16,214 nt of DNA, from positions 1 through 16,214 of the forward strand of contig CAJZEE010000050.1 in the NCBI GenBank assembly GCA_915066865.1, in the 5' to 3' direction. The translations under genes were made by a program, and so were the position numbers. The notes beneath the pieces were generated by a model, which saw nothing but the letters and a program-made list of their open reading frames with translations, did not search any database and was not told the DNA's origin. Every line of letters begins with the position of its first letter. The stretch's first letter is position 1. This DNA comes from an uncultured Veillonella sp. Lineage in GTDB: Bacteria; Bacillota; Negativicutes; Veillonellales; Veillonellaceae. Positions 1 to 8,632 of this stretch are shown one piece after another.

Positions 1-1224
1 ACGTAAATTATCTTCACCAAATTCAACAATACCCATCAATCCATCAGATTTAGAGTAACCAGCGCCTAATGTGATGGTACCAGTCTTATGTTCCAATACA
101 TCGATTTCAATAATTACATTATTTGGATCTTGTTCACCTGGCAACATACGAACGTTTACGTCATCAAAGAAACCTAAGTTATATACGCGTTCTACAGAAC
201 GACGTACCAAGAATTTATTAAAAGGTTTTCCTTTCTTTTGAACAAATTCACGAGTAATAACTTTATTGCGGGTTTTCTTGTTACCTGCTGGAATGATATC
301 TTCTACGACACCTTCAACAATGTGTATATGAAGTATGCCTTGGTCATCTACACGGATACCATCAACGTGTGCTAACATATAGCCATCGCGAGCATATGCA
401 GCATTAATGCCTTGAACTTTTTGCCCTACGGATACAGAGTTAAGAACTTGACCTGGTTGAATATCCATGAACTTAGTCAATACTTCGGAGGAATATACAG
501 TATTACCTTCAAAGGAAACGCCAGTAGTAACTGGATTTACTGTTACGGCAAAGTCCAATTTTACGCCTTCAGGCACGGAAGTAAATACAGGATTTACTTC
601 GGAGAAGTAACCAGTATTACCAAGATTAGTTACATCTTTAAATACGCCATCAACAGATACGGTATCGCCAACTTTTTCAGTTAAAATTGGCAACAAATTT
701 GCTTGCTGTTCAGCTGTAACGCCAGATATAGATAAACCGGTAATCAATTTACCTACGTAAGGATTAACAGATTCAGCACTAGCAGATGTGACATATTGTG
801 CTTCTACTGTTGTAACAGCTTGAGTTTGGCCATTTTCAGCAGCCTTATCAAGATCAGTACCACCAGTAGTTTTAGATACCATTTTTACTTGTTTATCATC
901 AGTTTTTAAAGCAGCATTATTGACTGTAACAGTTCCATCAGAACCTTTTACTACAGTGCCGTCACTAGATATAGTCGTATCACCACGAGCAGCTAAGATA
1001 GCTGCATCAGTTTCATCTTGTATAGTTGTAGTAGTTGCATCAGCATTATAAACAGCTTGTGTAGTAGCTGCATCATTTGCTGTAGCAGCATTAGTCGTCG
1101 TTGTGCTATTTAAATCTGGAGTATAGCCAGCTTGTACCTCAGCAGCAAATACACTGCCTGTCCCCATGACAGCAGTCAACACGGACGCTGCAAGCATACT
1201 TTTATAAGCTTTTGGTTTAAACAT
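1..1224 (-). CDS. bamA: Outer-membrane protein assembly factor BamA, N-terminal part (runs off the left edge)
   Basis: BamA is the Omp85-family barrel that folds and inserts beta-barrel proteins into the outer membrane. I translated this open frame by hand; it has no stop inside the window. It begins MFKPKAYKSM with a signal peptide ending near VFA/AEV (about residues 1-27). A Thr/Ala/Asp-rich low-complexity stretch follows (about 28-150). Then come three POTRA-like units (about 155-230, 231-305 and 306-378), the second with GVSFEGNTVYSSEVL and the third with RRSVERVYNLGFFDDVNV. The frame reaches the first barrel strand (ITLGAGYSKSDGLMGIVEFG) just before the edge. About 408 codons are present and the remaining barrel is missing. 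An AGGAGG lies five bases before the ATG. It sits downstream of tamB with its own promoter. Three visible POTRAs is fewer than the five of E. coli BamA. Omp85-family membership is very sure; BamA rather than another Omp85 member is inferred from the tamB linkage. Confidence 0.9.
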   Translation of the reverse strand, partial: MFKPKAYKSMLAASVLTAVMGTGSVFAAEVQAGYTPDLNSTTTTNAATANDAATTQAVYNADATTTTIQDETDAAILAARGDTTISSDGTVVKGSDGTVTVNNAALKTDDKQVKMVSKTTGGTDLDKAAENGQTQAVTTVEAQYVTSASAESVNPYVGKLITGLSISGVTAEQQANLLPILTEKVGDTVSVDGVFKDVTNLGNTGYFSEVNPVFTSVPEGVKLDFAVTVNPVTTGVSFEGNTVYSSEVLTKFMDIQPGQVLNSVSVGQKVQGINAAYARDGYMLAHVDGIRVDDQGILHIHIVEGVVEDIIPAGNKKTRNKVITREFVQKKGKPFNKFLVRRSVERVYNLGFFDDVNVRMLPGEQDPNNVIIEIDVLEHKTGTITLGAGYSKSDGLMGIVEFGEDNLR

Positions 1225-1293
1225 AAATTCCTCCTAGAACTCATCCCCATAAAGAGTTTACATCTTATTTATAAAGACTAATAAATCTTTATC

Positions 1294-1302
1294 ATTATAG
1301 CA
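1294..1302 (-). promoter_or_regulatory. Putative extended -10 promoter of bamA
   Basis: Read on the minus strand the site is TGCTATAAT, a perfect sigma-A -10 hexamer with the extended TGn element, about 70 bases before the bamA ATG. No good -35 hexamer is seen 16-18 bases upstream, which is tolerable for an extended -10 site. Between this site and the ribosome binding site the leader contains a small inverted repeat (1271-1277 with 1286-1292). Confidence 0.5.
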
Positions 1303-1355
1303 TAAATTGCTTGGAATGAGTACTATATTAAACAAATTTTATGAAATTAATATGA

Positions 1356-1392
1356 CTAGAATGTGCATACCTAAGGGGTTTACACATTCTAG
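1356..1392 (-). terminator. Inverted repeat after tamB, possible weak terminator
   Basis: CTAGAATGTG at 1356-1365 pairs perfectly with CACATTCTAG at 1383-1392, leaving a 17-base loop. It starts nine bases past the tamB stop codon. On the minus strand the stem is not followed by a clear T-run (TCATATTAATTTC), so it may only slow polymerase or protect the 3' end of the tamB message. bamA may still receive read-through from tamB. Confidence 0.35.
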
Positions 1393-1400
1393 CCATACTC

Positions 1401-4400
1401 TTAAAAGCTACGTGTCCAACGACCACCTATATAATTGTTCCCTTTTGATGTATGCCATCCCGTGAACTTAAGGTTTCGTTTAACAGAATATTCTATACCA
1501 TATTTATTTTGTTTGTTATTAATACCTTGAGAATAAGTCAACATGACTCTCGGTAATACATATTTACCGATTTCAATATTATAATTACTTGCCGTATCCC
1601 TATTGGTTGGCTCATCGGGATCAATTGACCCTGTTGTAATATTGATGCGGTCTAACCCAAGTGTATTTTGTAATGCATCTTGTACATAGCCAAAAGCAAA
1701 CATTTGAAGCCCTGCTGTAGCCACGGCATTCACATCTTCATTTGTCAAAGTACTACTATTTGAATCTGCACCGCGGCCGAAGGTCAACATGGAAATGATT
1801 TGCTTTCTAGACAGTCTAGGATTAGAGGACAATGATAAGTCCATATGATCCACTGTCCCTTTTACGCCAAGCATAATAGTGTAATTACTTACATTTGTTT
1901 CAGCCTCTAATTGTAAGTTTGGTAAATAAGAGCCACCTACGAAATGGGCATTCCCTTTTGTAATATTAAATACATGGCTCAAATACTTAAACGTGCCATT
2001 TCTAACATCAAATTGACCACTAGCAGTTGGATTTTGTAAAGATCCACCAAAATGAACATCGCCACTGATAAACATGTTGTATAAGGTGCGATCATATAAA
2101 CGTACACCTTTACCCGCATGAACAGTAACATCCACCCCCATATCTTTGGTACTTTCACTAGATTGTAAGGAAAGAGGAATTTTGAATTGAATCTTTTCAA
2201 GATTTAAAGTACCAATAAGGGTCGGCAATCCATCTCGGTCAGCAATATAAAGTTCACCATTCAACGGTCCTCTTACATATTCACTGCGAACCTCTAAGTC
2301 TTCTAGCTGAACTGCCGCCTTGTAATTAGTAAGAGTATGTCCAGACCAATTTACTTTAGCAGCCAAACCAGCTGAGCCTTTGCCCATATTAATACGGGAT
2401 TGGAAATCACCTTGTTGACCAGAGAAAATTAAGTCACCATCAATACCAGTAATTTGATTTTCTACACTTGCTAATTTCATCGTACCATTACGTACGGATA
2501 CAGTACCATATGCTTCAGGCTGATCAATAGTGCCTGTAATGTGAACCGTGCCTTTTAACGGACCTGTTGCCTCCTTAACACTAGTTGTAAGAAGAGGGAT
2601 AACAGCCATATCTGCTTCGTTAAAATCAATAGTTACATCCATAGATTTGCTATCATTTGCTGGAATATACCCAGACGTAAAGATTGCCGCTAATGGAATC
2701 TTACCATAGACGCTAAGTTTATACCCACTTTTGGCACCTTGAATTCGTTGAATCTGAATAACTTGATCTTGCATTGTAGCCAATACAAAACCTTCATCAA
2801 TACCAACACCATTAAAGGACCCCGACTCTACAGCACCGGATAATTCTACTTTAGGATTCTTAGTTTCCCCAGTGATATTTACAACGCCAGTCACCCAACC
2901 AGTAGCTTGAATATCCTTACCCATAAGTGGCAAGAACGGTACTATATCAACATCCTTTAATGCAACCTGTAAGTCCGCTTGACCATCAAGATCCATCGTA
3001 CCGCCTATTGCAATGAGACCTTCATCAACAGGCAGTTTCAAAGTTGTAACTTTGAATTTACGATTAGCAAGACTTGCATCGATAGTTGCATCACCAACAA
3101 TCTTTTCATCAATACTTACATCATTAATCTTGCCTGTTACATTAACGCTTGGATTGTCGCGTGTACCTCCGATTTCAACAGAACCATTTAATTTGCCATC
3201 AATGTGTTCATTGGACCGGTCTAGCAAGGTTAGCAAATTCTTTACGCTACCATTAGTAACATCTAATACACCAAATAGTTGTCTACTATCATCAAACTTC
3301 ATACCACCTTTAGCAGTGTAGCGACCACCATCGGCTTCAGCAAAGGTGAAATCTTGCACATTTACAACCGATTTATCTGCATAAACACGACCATGAATAT
3401 CGTTCAATAATTCCCCATTAACTGATAAGGCATCGGATGAAATATAGCCATTGAATTGAGGGTTATCCACAGATCCAGTAATTTGTCCTCGACCAGATAG
3501 CAAACCATCAACTTTGTAATCCGTATTAATGAGCAATCTGCCCATATCAATTTTTTTGCCTTCAAAATCAATATTAATTGCTTCTTTAGATACTGTACCG
3601 CCACCTGTGATAGTTGCACCATAACCTTCAATATCAAATCTATAAAGCTCTAATGTATCATTCTGATAGTTATATTTTGCAAACGCATTGGTCACGAGTT
3701 TGCCATAAGCAGAACCATCCCACAAATGAGCACGACCTTCTATAATCGGATTTGCAGCCGTCCCTGTAATATGATTGTCTGTTTCAAACCAACCTGTAAT
3801 AGGAACATCTGTAACAGTACGAATCACATTTTCAATACGAGCAGCCCGAGCCTTGGCATTTAGATCTAACACATCTGTATTAAGATTATACCAACCATTA
3901 ACATCATAGCCCCCATCGCCATCACCAATATGTCCATTGGTGATAGTGAGAATATGGTTATCTAGCTTAATATCTCCATGGATATTATTGAATCGAGCCC
4001 CTTTATAATGTACCTCTTGCCCCCATACAGTGCCCATTACATTTGGATTATCCAATGTACCTTGTATCGCAAAAGAGGTATTCAAGGTGCCATCAACATC
4101 TTGACCAATAATAAGACTTAGTGCGGTCAATGGCAATGCATTACCGGAAATAGTGGCATCTATATTACCATTTTGGATATAGCCATATCCGCTTAGCGCC
4201 CCATCTCCTATAGTGCCTACAACGGTCATATTTGTACTATTATCAGTATGCGTAAAGTTAGCTTTTGCAGTATCAACTACAACACCGCGAATGCCTATTT
4301 GGCGACCTTTAACAGAGCCTACAACATCTGTAACTTGATTATTTTTTCCTAAGATACGCATCTCACCATCGATATTACCTGTAACCGGTGAGATCATATC

Positions 4401-5690
4401 TTTTGTGAAAGTGCCTAAAGGTAAATTTTGAATCTTTATAGTAGTATCAAAATCCCCTGTATCAACCACATATTGGCCCTTAACCTTTGCACTACCTTCG
4501 CCTACTGATAGGCGCACATCATCCGTACGAACTAAACCGTTATCATATACAATATCACCTTGTAAACGATCAATATAGTAACCATTATAAGAAATACCAT
4601 CACTAGCAATCGTTGCATCTACACGTGGAGCTACTGTCGTGCCACCAATATGTGCACGCCCACCTACAATACCAGAAACACCGACGTCTGTTATCGCCTC
4701 TAAATCTACTTTATCGGCCACAACATTAAGATTTAAATACTCTTCATCTTTGCCTAGTGTAACTAAGCCATTGATCTTTGTTACTTGATCATTTACCCTC
4801 CAAGAACTACGACTAATAACGATTTGATCATTATTAAGCATAATGCGACCCGTGCCATCGGTAATATTATAAATTGTATTACCCCGTTTATAAGTGCCTG
4901 TTAAACCTTTAAAGCCTACATTACCACTCATAATGTATTTGCCATCTTCACTTTTAAGATTTAAATGTAAATCTTGTAACTTACCACTCGTTACAGATAG
5001 ATCCTTACGAAGTGGAACAAAACTCATAATACCAGCAGTATCAATTTCATCAGCTTGTACAAAGAGATCAAAATTAGATACATTGTTCATATCAATTTTG
5101 CCATTCAAGGTAATTGCGGAACCATCTACATCAGCAGTAAAGGCACCTTTAGACATGCCACTCATATCAAGCGCCATAGTCCCATCAAGATTTTCTACAT
5201 TCCTCTTTATTCCATCTTTAGTACGTAGCGCTACGCGACCATCATTAATAGTCACAGAGCCATCAAAAGTACCCGACTTATTTGGATCGGATGGTTTTAC
5301 TAACTTAGTTATACTCCACGACCCATCAGCTAGTTGCCATATATGAAAATCTGGCGCCTCAACGATTACACTAGAAATAGCCGTAGCCCCTGATGTGTTG
5401 CCACCGACAATCTTCGGCAAAGAAGATAGTTTAACTCCTACAGCTACCTCTTGAGCAGTTCCAACTAAATGACCATCTCTATCTTTGATAGTCACATCTG
5501 TTAGAACAACATCACCATTCCAATTAATTCGGAGAGAATCATAGTCTATAGATCCGTTTATGACATTATTTACTTGTTCTTTAACCATAGGTGCAATGTA
5601 AGTTTGAGCCATAGGATTGATGCTGGCACCAACAATACTAGACAAACCTAAAATCGCTGCACCGATAAGGAGCCACTTTTTACGGGTCAT
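1401..5690 (-). CDS. tamB: TamB (DUF490) translocation/assembly module protein
   Basis: TamB is an inner-membrane-anchored periplasmic protein made of a very long hydrophobic beta-sheet groove (AsmA-like family). It is linked to phospholipid transfer to the outer membrane and to outer-membrane protein assembly together with Omp85 proteins. The protein is 1429 residues. A signal anchor (residues about 4-24, MTRKKWLLIGAAILG) is followed by more than 1000 residues of repeating short beta-strand units of the type 'GxVxIxGTxxNPxVxG' (for example GTLDNPNVMGTVWGQ). The C-terminal DUF490 region contains LSRKQIISMLTFGRG and ends in a terminal Phe (WTRSF). I chose the ATG at 5690 and not the in-frame ATG at 5708, because GGGAG at 5698-5702 sits seven bases before it and the signal anchor then begins at once. 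bamA follows directly. No tamA is visible, so BamA is the likely barrel partner (inference). Confidence 0.93.
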   Translation of the reverse strand: MTRKKWLLIGAAILGLSSIVGASINPMAQTYIAPMVKEQVNNVINGSIDYDSLRINWNGDVVLTDVTIKDRDGHLVGTAQEVAVGVKLSSLPKIVGGNTSGATAISSVIVEAPDFHIWQLADGSWSITKLVKPSDPNKSGTFDGSVTINDGRVALRTKDGIKRNVENLDGTMALDMSGMSKGAFTADVDGSAITLNGKIDMNNVSNFDLFVQADEIDTAGIMSFVPLRKDLSVTSGKLQDLHLNLKSEDGKYIMSGNVGFKGLTGTYKRGNTIYNITDGTGRIMLNNDQIVISRSSWRVNDQVTKINGLVTLGKDEEYLNLNVVADKVDLEAITDVGVSGIVGGRAHIGGTTVAPRVDATIASDGISYNGYYIDRLQGDIVYDNGLVRTDDVRLSVGEGSAKVKGQYVVDTGDFDTTIKIQNLPLGTFTKDMISPVTGNIDGEMRILGKNNQVTDVVGSVKGRQIGIRGVVVDTAKANFTHTDNSTNMTVVGTIGDGALSGYGYIQNGNIDATISGNALPLTALSLIIGQDVDGTLNTSFAIQGTLDNPNVMGTVWGQEVHYKGARFNNIHGDIKLDNHILTITNGHIGDGDGGYDVNGWYNLNTDVLDLNAKARAARIENVIRTVTDVPITGWFETDNHITGTAANPIIEGRAHLWDGSAYGKLVTNAFAKYNYQNDTLELYRFDIEGYGATITGGGTVSKEAINIDFEGKKIDMGRLLINTDYKVDGLLSGRGQITGSVDNPQFNGYISSDALSVNGELLNDIHGRVYADKSVVNVQDFTFAEADGGRYTAKGGMKFDDSRQLFGVLDVTNGSVKNLLTLLDRSNEHIDGKLNGSVEIGGTRDNPSVNVTGKINDVSIDEKIVGDATIDASLANRKFKVTTLKLPVDEGLIAIGGTMDLDGQADLQVALKDVDIVPFLPLMGKDIQATGWVTGVVNITGETKNPKVELSGAVESGSFNGVGIDEGFVLATMQDQVIQIQRIQGAKSGYKLSVYGKIPLAAIFTSGYIPANDSKSMDVTIDFNEADMAVIPLLTTSVKEATGPLKGTVHITGTIDQPEAYGTVSVRNGTMKLASVENQITGIDGDLIFSGQQGDFQSRINMGKGSAGLAAKVNWSGHTLTNYKAAVQLEDLEVRSEYVRGPLNGELYIADRDGLPTLIGTLNLEKIQFKIPLSLQSSESTKDMGVDVTVHAGKGVRLYDRTLYNMFISGDVHFGGSLQNPTASGQFDVRNGTFKYLSHVFNITKGNAHFVGGSYLPNLQLEAETNVSNYTIMLGVKGTVDHMDLSLSSNPRLSRKQIISMLTFGRGADSNSSTLTNEDVNAVATAGLQMFAFGYVQDALQNTLGLDRINITTGSIDPDEPTNRDTASNYNIEIGKYVLPRVMLTYSQGINNKQNKYGIEYSVKRNLKFTGWHTSKGNNYIGGRWTRSF

Positions 5691-5736
5691 AATGATACTC
5701 CCATACACATTATGAATAATATAAATATATATACTA

Positions 5737-5745
5737 ATCTTACCA
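5737..5745 (-). promoter_or_regulatory. Weak candidate promoter for tamB
   Basis: The upstream terminator isolates tamB from tolC, so tamB needs a promoter in 5691-5830. The best candidate I see reads TGGTAAGAT on the minus strand, an extended -10 type site about 47 bases before the ATG. No convincing -35 accompanies it. The region is extremely AT-rich and other -10-like hexamers exist. Confidence 0.25.
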
Positions 5746-5831
5746 CAGACACAGTAATAACTATAGTATTTTCAGAGTGAATTTTATAAAACCTATCAAG
5801 AACACTCATTGTCTATAATGTCCATTACAAG

Positions 5832-5859
5832 AAAAAAAGACGACCGAAGTCGTCTTTTT
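5832..5859 (-). terminator. Strong rho-independent terminator after tolC
   Basis: An 11-bp perfect stem (5834-5844 with 5849-5859) closes a four-base loop that reads TTCG on the minus strand with a C-G closing pair, the very stable UUCG tetraloop. A T-run follows (5838 down to 5832). It begins 11 bases after the tolC stop codon. Since A- and T-runs flank both sides it could also stop plus-strand transcription. It closes the 12483-5870 operon and separates it from tamB. Confidence 0.93.
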
Positions 5860-5869
5860 AAAGATCATA

Positions 5870-7330
5870 TTATTGATTGCCGCCTAGTTTTGACAATTGT
5901 TCAACAGCACCACTATTAGCGATAACTTCAGCACCTTGACCTACAGGTGTAGACAATGGAACGCCTGTTAATTGTTCAAGAGCCGCAATGCTAATATTGT
6001 AATTATAAAGAGCTTCTACATAGTTATTACGAGCTGTTGTCAACTTAGTTTCTGCATCAAGTACATCAAGGTTCGTACCAACACCTGCACGGTAACGAAG
6101 CGTAGCAATACGGAAACTTTCTTGACCTTGTGCGACTGCAGTTTGTGTACTTTGGATTGTTTGTTCAGCAGCTCGTAAATTCAAGTATGCTTTTTGTACG
6201 GCTAACAATACAGCATCAACAGTTGCCAAATTAGCTTCTTTTGCTTGTTCAAGTTGTGCATTTGCTTTTTTAATAGCATTTTGTGTTGCACCACCATCCC
6301 ATAAGTTCCAAGTAGCACTAGCACCAACACTCCAGGACTTTGTACTTGTACCAAAGTAACCATCTGGATCACCATAGCCACGACCAGCTTTTACAGCAAC
6401 CGTAGGCAAATAACCCGCCTTAGCAGATTTTACAGCTTCTTCCGCAGATTTTACATCAAGAGCTGATTTAACAAGAGCGGAACGATGAAGCATAGCATAT
6501 GCTTTCGCTTGCTCCAAGGTTACATTATATGGTTTATATTGTAAATCATGCTCTGCTGTAGTAATAGCCGTTTGTGCAGGGTATGCAATAACTTGATTTA
6601 AGTTCGCCTCTGCTAAATTTGCAGCATTTTGCGCTTTTACAAGAGATGTTTGAGAATCATCAAGATTTGTTTTAGCGGCCAATACATCGGAGCTCGCCAC
6701 TAAACCAACATTATACTGTGCCTCTACATTGGTTACATGACCTTGATAATCTTTAACAGCTTGTTGTGCTACATCTACCATATTACGGCTCATAATCAAT
6801 GTATAATAACCGTTAAGAGCATCATATTTTGATTGTTGTAAAGCCTCTTCATAGCTAGCACCAGTACCTTCACGAGTATAACGTGCAGAATCAATGCTTG
6901 CATCGAGTTGTGGATTGAATACAGGCGCACTAATGGAGAAGTTATGACTACCAGATTTGCCACTACCTGTGTCACCGCCCGTTTTTTGAGCACTCCAACC
7001 ATAACTAACACTTGGATTCTTACCAGCTGCTACTTGGCTTACTGCAGATTTAGCAGCTTCATAACCCCATTTAGTTTGCTTAGCTGTACGATTATTAGCT
7101 AATGCTAAATCAACCGTACGGGCTTCGTTTAAAGCTAATGTACGTTCATAGGTTTTACTGTCTAAAACAGATTTTTCTGCTAATTGCTTTTGTGTTAATT
7201 GAATAGCTTCTTTTTGATATTTGCTTAATTGGTCTCCGTTGTTAACGGATGTAGTTACTACATCAGCGGCGAATGCACCAGTAGTAACTAAAGAAAGCAT
7301 TACACCTAAGGAAAGAACCTTTTTATTCAT
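5870..7330 (-). CDS. tolC: TolC-family outer-membrane efflux protein
   Basis: TolC-type proteins form a trimeric outer-membrane barrel with a long periplasmic alpha-helical tunnel, used by export pumps. The protein is 486 residues. A signal peptide ends at about residue 22 (MNKKVLSLGVMLSL...GAFA/AD). Two OEP repeats of long amphipathic helices follow (about 45-255 and 275-460). The typical second-repeat sequence LRYRAGVGTNLDVLDAETKL is present, as is the strand region SWSVGASATWNLWDGG. I chose the ATG at 7330 and not the ATG at 7351, because CCTCC/GGAGG at 7339-7343 is eight bases before it and the signal peptide then starts normally. It is the last gene of the mla operon, 42 bases after mlaD. 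No membrane fusion protein or pump gene stands next to it, so its partner is unknown. The small lipoyl-like protein upstream (12199-12483) is the only fusion-protein-like piece nearby. Confidence 0.92.
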   Translation of the reverse strand: MNKKVLSLGVMLSLVTTGAFAADVVTTSVNNGDQLSKYQKEAIQLTQKQLAEKSVLDSKTYERTLALNEARTVDLALANNRTAKQTKWGYEAAKSAVSQVAAGKNPSVSYGWSAQKTGGDTGSGKSGSHNFSISAPVFNPQLDASIDSARYTREGTGASYEEALQQSKYDALNGYYTLIMSRNMVDVAQQAVKDYQGHVTNVEAQYNVGLVASSDVLAAKTNLDDSQTSLVKAQNAANLAEANLNQVIAYPAQTAITTAEHDLQYKPYNVTLEQAKAYAMLHRSALVKSALDVKSAEEAVKSAKAGYLPTVAVKAGRGYGDPDGYFGTSTKSWSVGASATWNLWDGGATQNAIKKANAQLEQAKEANLATVDAVLLAVQKAYLNLRAAEQTIQSTQTAVAQGQESFRIATLRYRAGVGTNLDVLDAETKLTTARNNYVEALYNYNISIAALEQLTGVPLSTPVGQGAEVIANSGAVEQLSKLGGNQ

Positions 7331-7372
7331 AATATGTACCTCCATACTCATATAGAGTAAATGTGTTAGTCA

Positions 7373-8632
7373 TTAGAATACTTGTTTAATACCGAAATAG
7401 GTACCTCCATTCGTAGAACTGAACGGTCTGGTCATTTGAATAACGCCATAGGTATCTTTATGCAAACGTATATCACTACGAATACGATATTTACGATGAT
7501 TAAGGTCATATAGCGCGGCTGATAAGGACACTGGACCACGGAGGTTATAATCCACCCCAAGACCCAATTCACTTTCAAAAATACCACCACGCACCAACCA
7601 TTTAGAACTGATAAATCGACCTGCATTCAGATCAAAAGTAGTATCATCACCCATATTAGAAAGGCCAATTTCAGCCATTCCTTTATTGTTAAAGGCACGT
7701 ACTCTACCATTGACACGGAATTCATTATCCGTTGTGTTATACAACAAATCTACAGATGGTTCAATCTTGGTAGATGACTTTTTTTCAGTCATACCAACCT
7801 CTACACTATTTCCATTTACATCCGTTTGGTACGCCTTTCCGCCCATCAGTTTATTGATGCGAGCTGAAATCTGTGCCGTATTATGTAAAGTCTCCTTAAT
7901 ATTTTCTTGTGCTTTAGGATCTGTTACAGTTGATTCCATGGTACGAGCCATATTATCTACACGATCAGTAGTTTGTTTTAAATTAGTTAAAATAGCACGC
8001 ATATCATTGCCTGCATTACCATCAGCATTAAATTGCTGTGCTGCTTGATTTAGCTGAGCCGTTACATCCGCCATATTTTGTGTAATAGCTACCGCATTAT
8101 CAGCCATCACAGCTGTAGATTGCAAAGAATATTTAAGTGCACTTTGAGTTGCAGGATCACCAATAATACTATTAATAGACTGTAGCATCTTCTCAGTACC
8201 ATCCATTAATTTTTGTGCACTCTGCATGGCCTTATCCACAGCATCAACGCCTTCACCTTTAACGGAGTCACCATCTTGTAAATATACTTTAGACTGTCCT
8301 GGTGAAATTTGAATAAATTTATCACCTAAAAAACCATCTGACCCCAAGGAAAAGATTGAGTCACTTGGAATCTGCGTTTTTTCATCAAGTTTCATCTTAA
8401 CCACAACGCCACGCGGTGTAATTTCAATATCAGAAACAGTCCCAATGGCCACGCCGGAAAATTTAACCTGATTCCCATTTTTTAGGCCATTTACTTGAGT
8501 GAAATCACCTGTAATTGTCATTTGCGGTTTAGCCCAAATATCGATACGGCCTACAAATAGTATGCCTGCAATAAATAGAACTATACCTATTATTGTAAAA
8601 GCCCCTACCTTGGCCTCCGTCGTCCACTTCAT
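7373..8632 (-). CDS. mlaD: MlaD-like MCE protein with C-terminal outer-membrane barrel-like domain
   Basis: MCE proteins carry lipids between membranes and work with the MlaE/MlaF transporter. At 419 residues this is more than twice the length of E. coli MlaD (about 180). In order: an N-terminal membrane anchor (residues about 9-28), the MCE domain (about 38-112, with VKFSGVAIGTVSDIEI and GSDGFLGDKFIQISPG), a long mostly helical stretch (about 130-262) and a C-terminal region of alternating strands (about 286-419). That region includes NEFRVNGRVRAFNNKGMAEI and DLNAGRFISSKWLVRGGIFE, and ends in Phe (GIKQVF), as outer-membrane barrel proteins do. The layout suggests one protein reaching from inner to outer membrane; I recall such an MlaD being described in Veillonella parvula. 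The start codon overlaps the mlaF stop by one base (TAATG), so translation is probably coupled. GGGAG precedes the ATG. Confidence 0.92.
   Translation of the reverse strand: MKWTTEAKVGAFTIIGIVLFIAGILFVGRIDIWAKPQMTITGDFTQVNGLKNGNQVKFSGVAIGTVSDIEITPRGVVVKMKLDEKTQIPSDSIFSLGSDGFLGDKFIQISPGQSKVYLQDGDSVKGEGVDAVDKAMQSAQKLMDGTEKMLQSINSIIGDPATQSALKYSLQSTAVMADNAVAITQNMADVTAQLNQAAQQFNADGNAGNDMRAILTNLKQTTDRVDNMARTMESTVTDPKAQENIKETLHNTAQISARINKLMGGKAYQTDVNGNSVEVGMTEKKSSTKIEPSVDLLYNTTDNEFRVNGRVRAFNNKGMAEIGLSNMGDDTTFDLNAGRFISSKWLVRGGIFESELGLGVDYNLRGPVSLSAALYDLNHRKYRIRSDIRLHKDTYGVIQMTRPFSSTNGGTYFGIKQVF

Noticed and set aside
412..684. Plus-strand open frame of 90 codons
   Set aside because: It is antisense to the bamA POTRA region, which is clearly coding on the minus strand.
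1030..1130. Thr/Ala-codon repeats in the bamA spacer as a tandem repeat or CRISPR-like array
   Set aside because: The resemblance is low-complexity coding sequence; no regular unit or spacing is present. No CRISPR array is seen elsewhere either.
4894..5346. Plus-strand open frame of 150 codons inside tamB
   Set aside because: It lies antisense to a well-supported repeat region of tamB, shows no recognisable domain and has no good ribosome binding site. The same holds for the other plus-strand frames across tamB, tolC, mlaD, mreB and murA.
5691..5708. Upstream ATG of tamB, six codons earlier
   Set aside because: The GGGAG ribosome binding site lies between the two ATGs and fits the inner one; the inner start also gives a normal signal anchor.
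7331..7351. Upstream ATG of tolC, seven codons earlier
   Set aside because: The GGAGG site is placed for the inner ATG at 7330, which gives a typical signal peptide.
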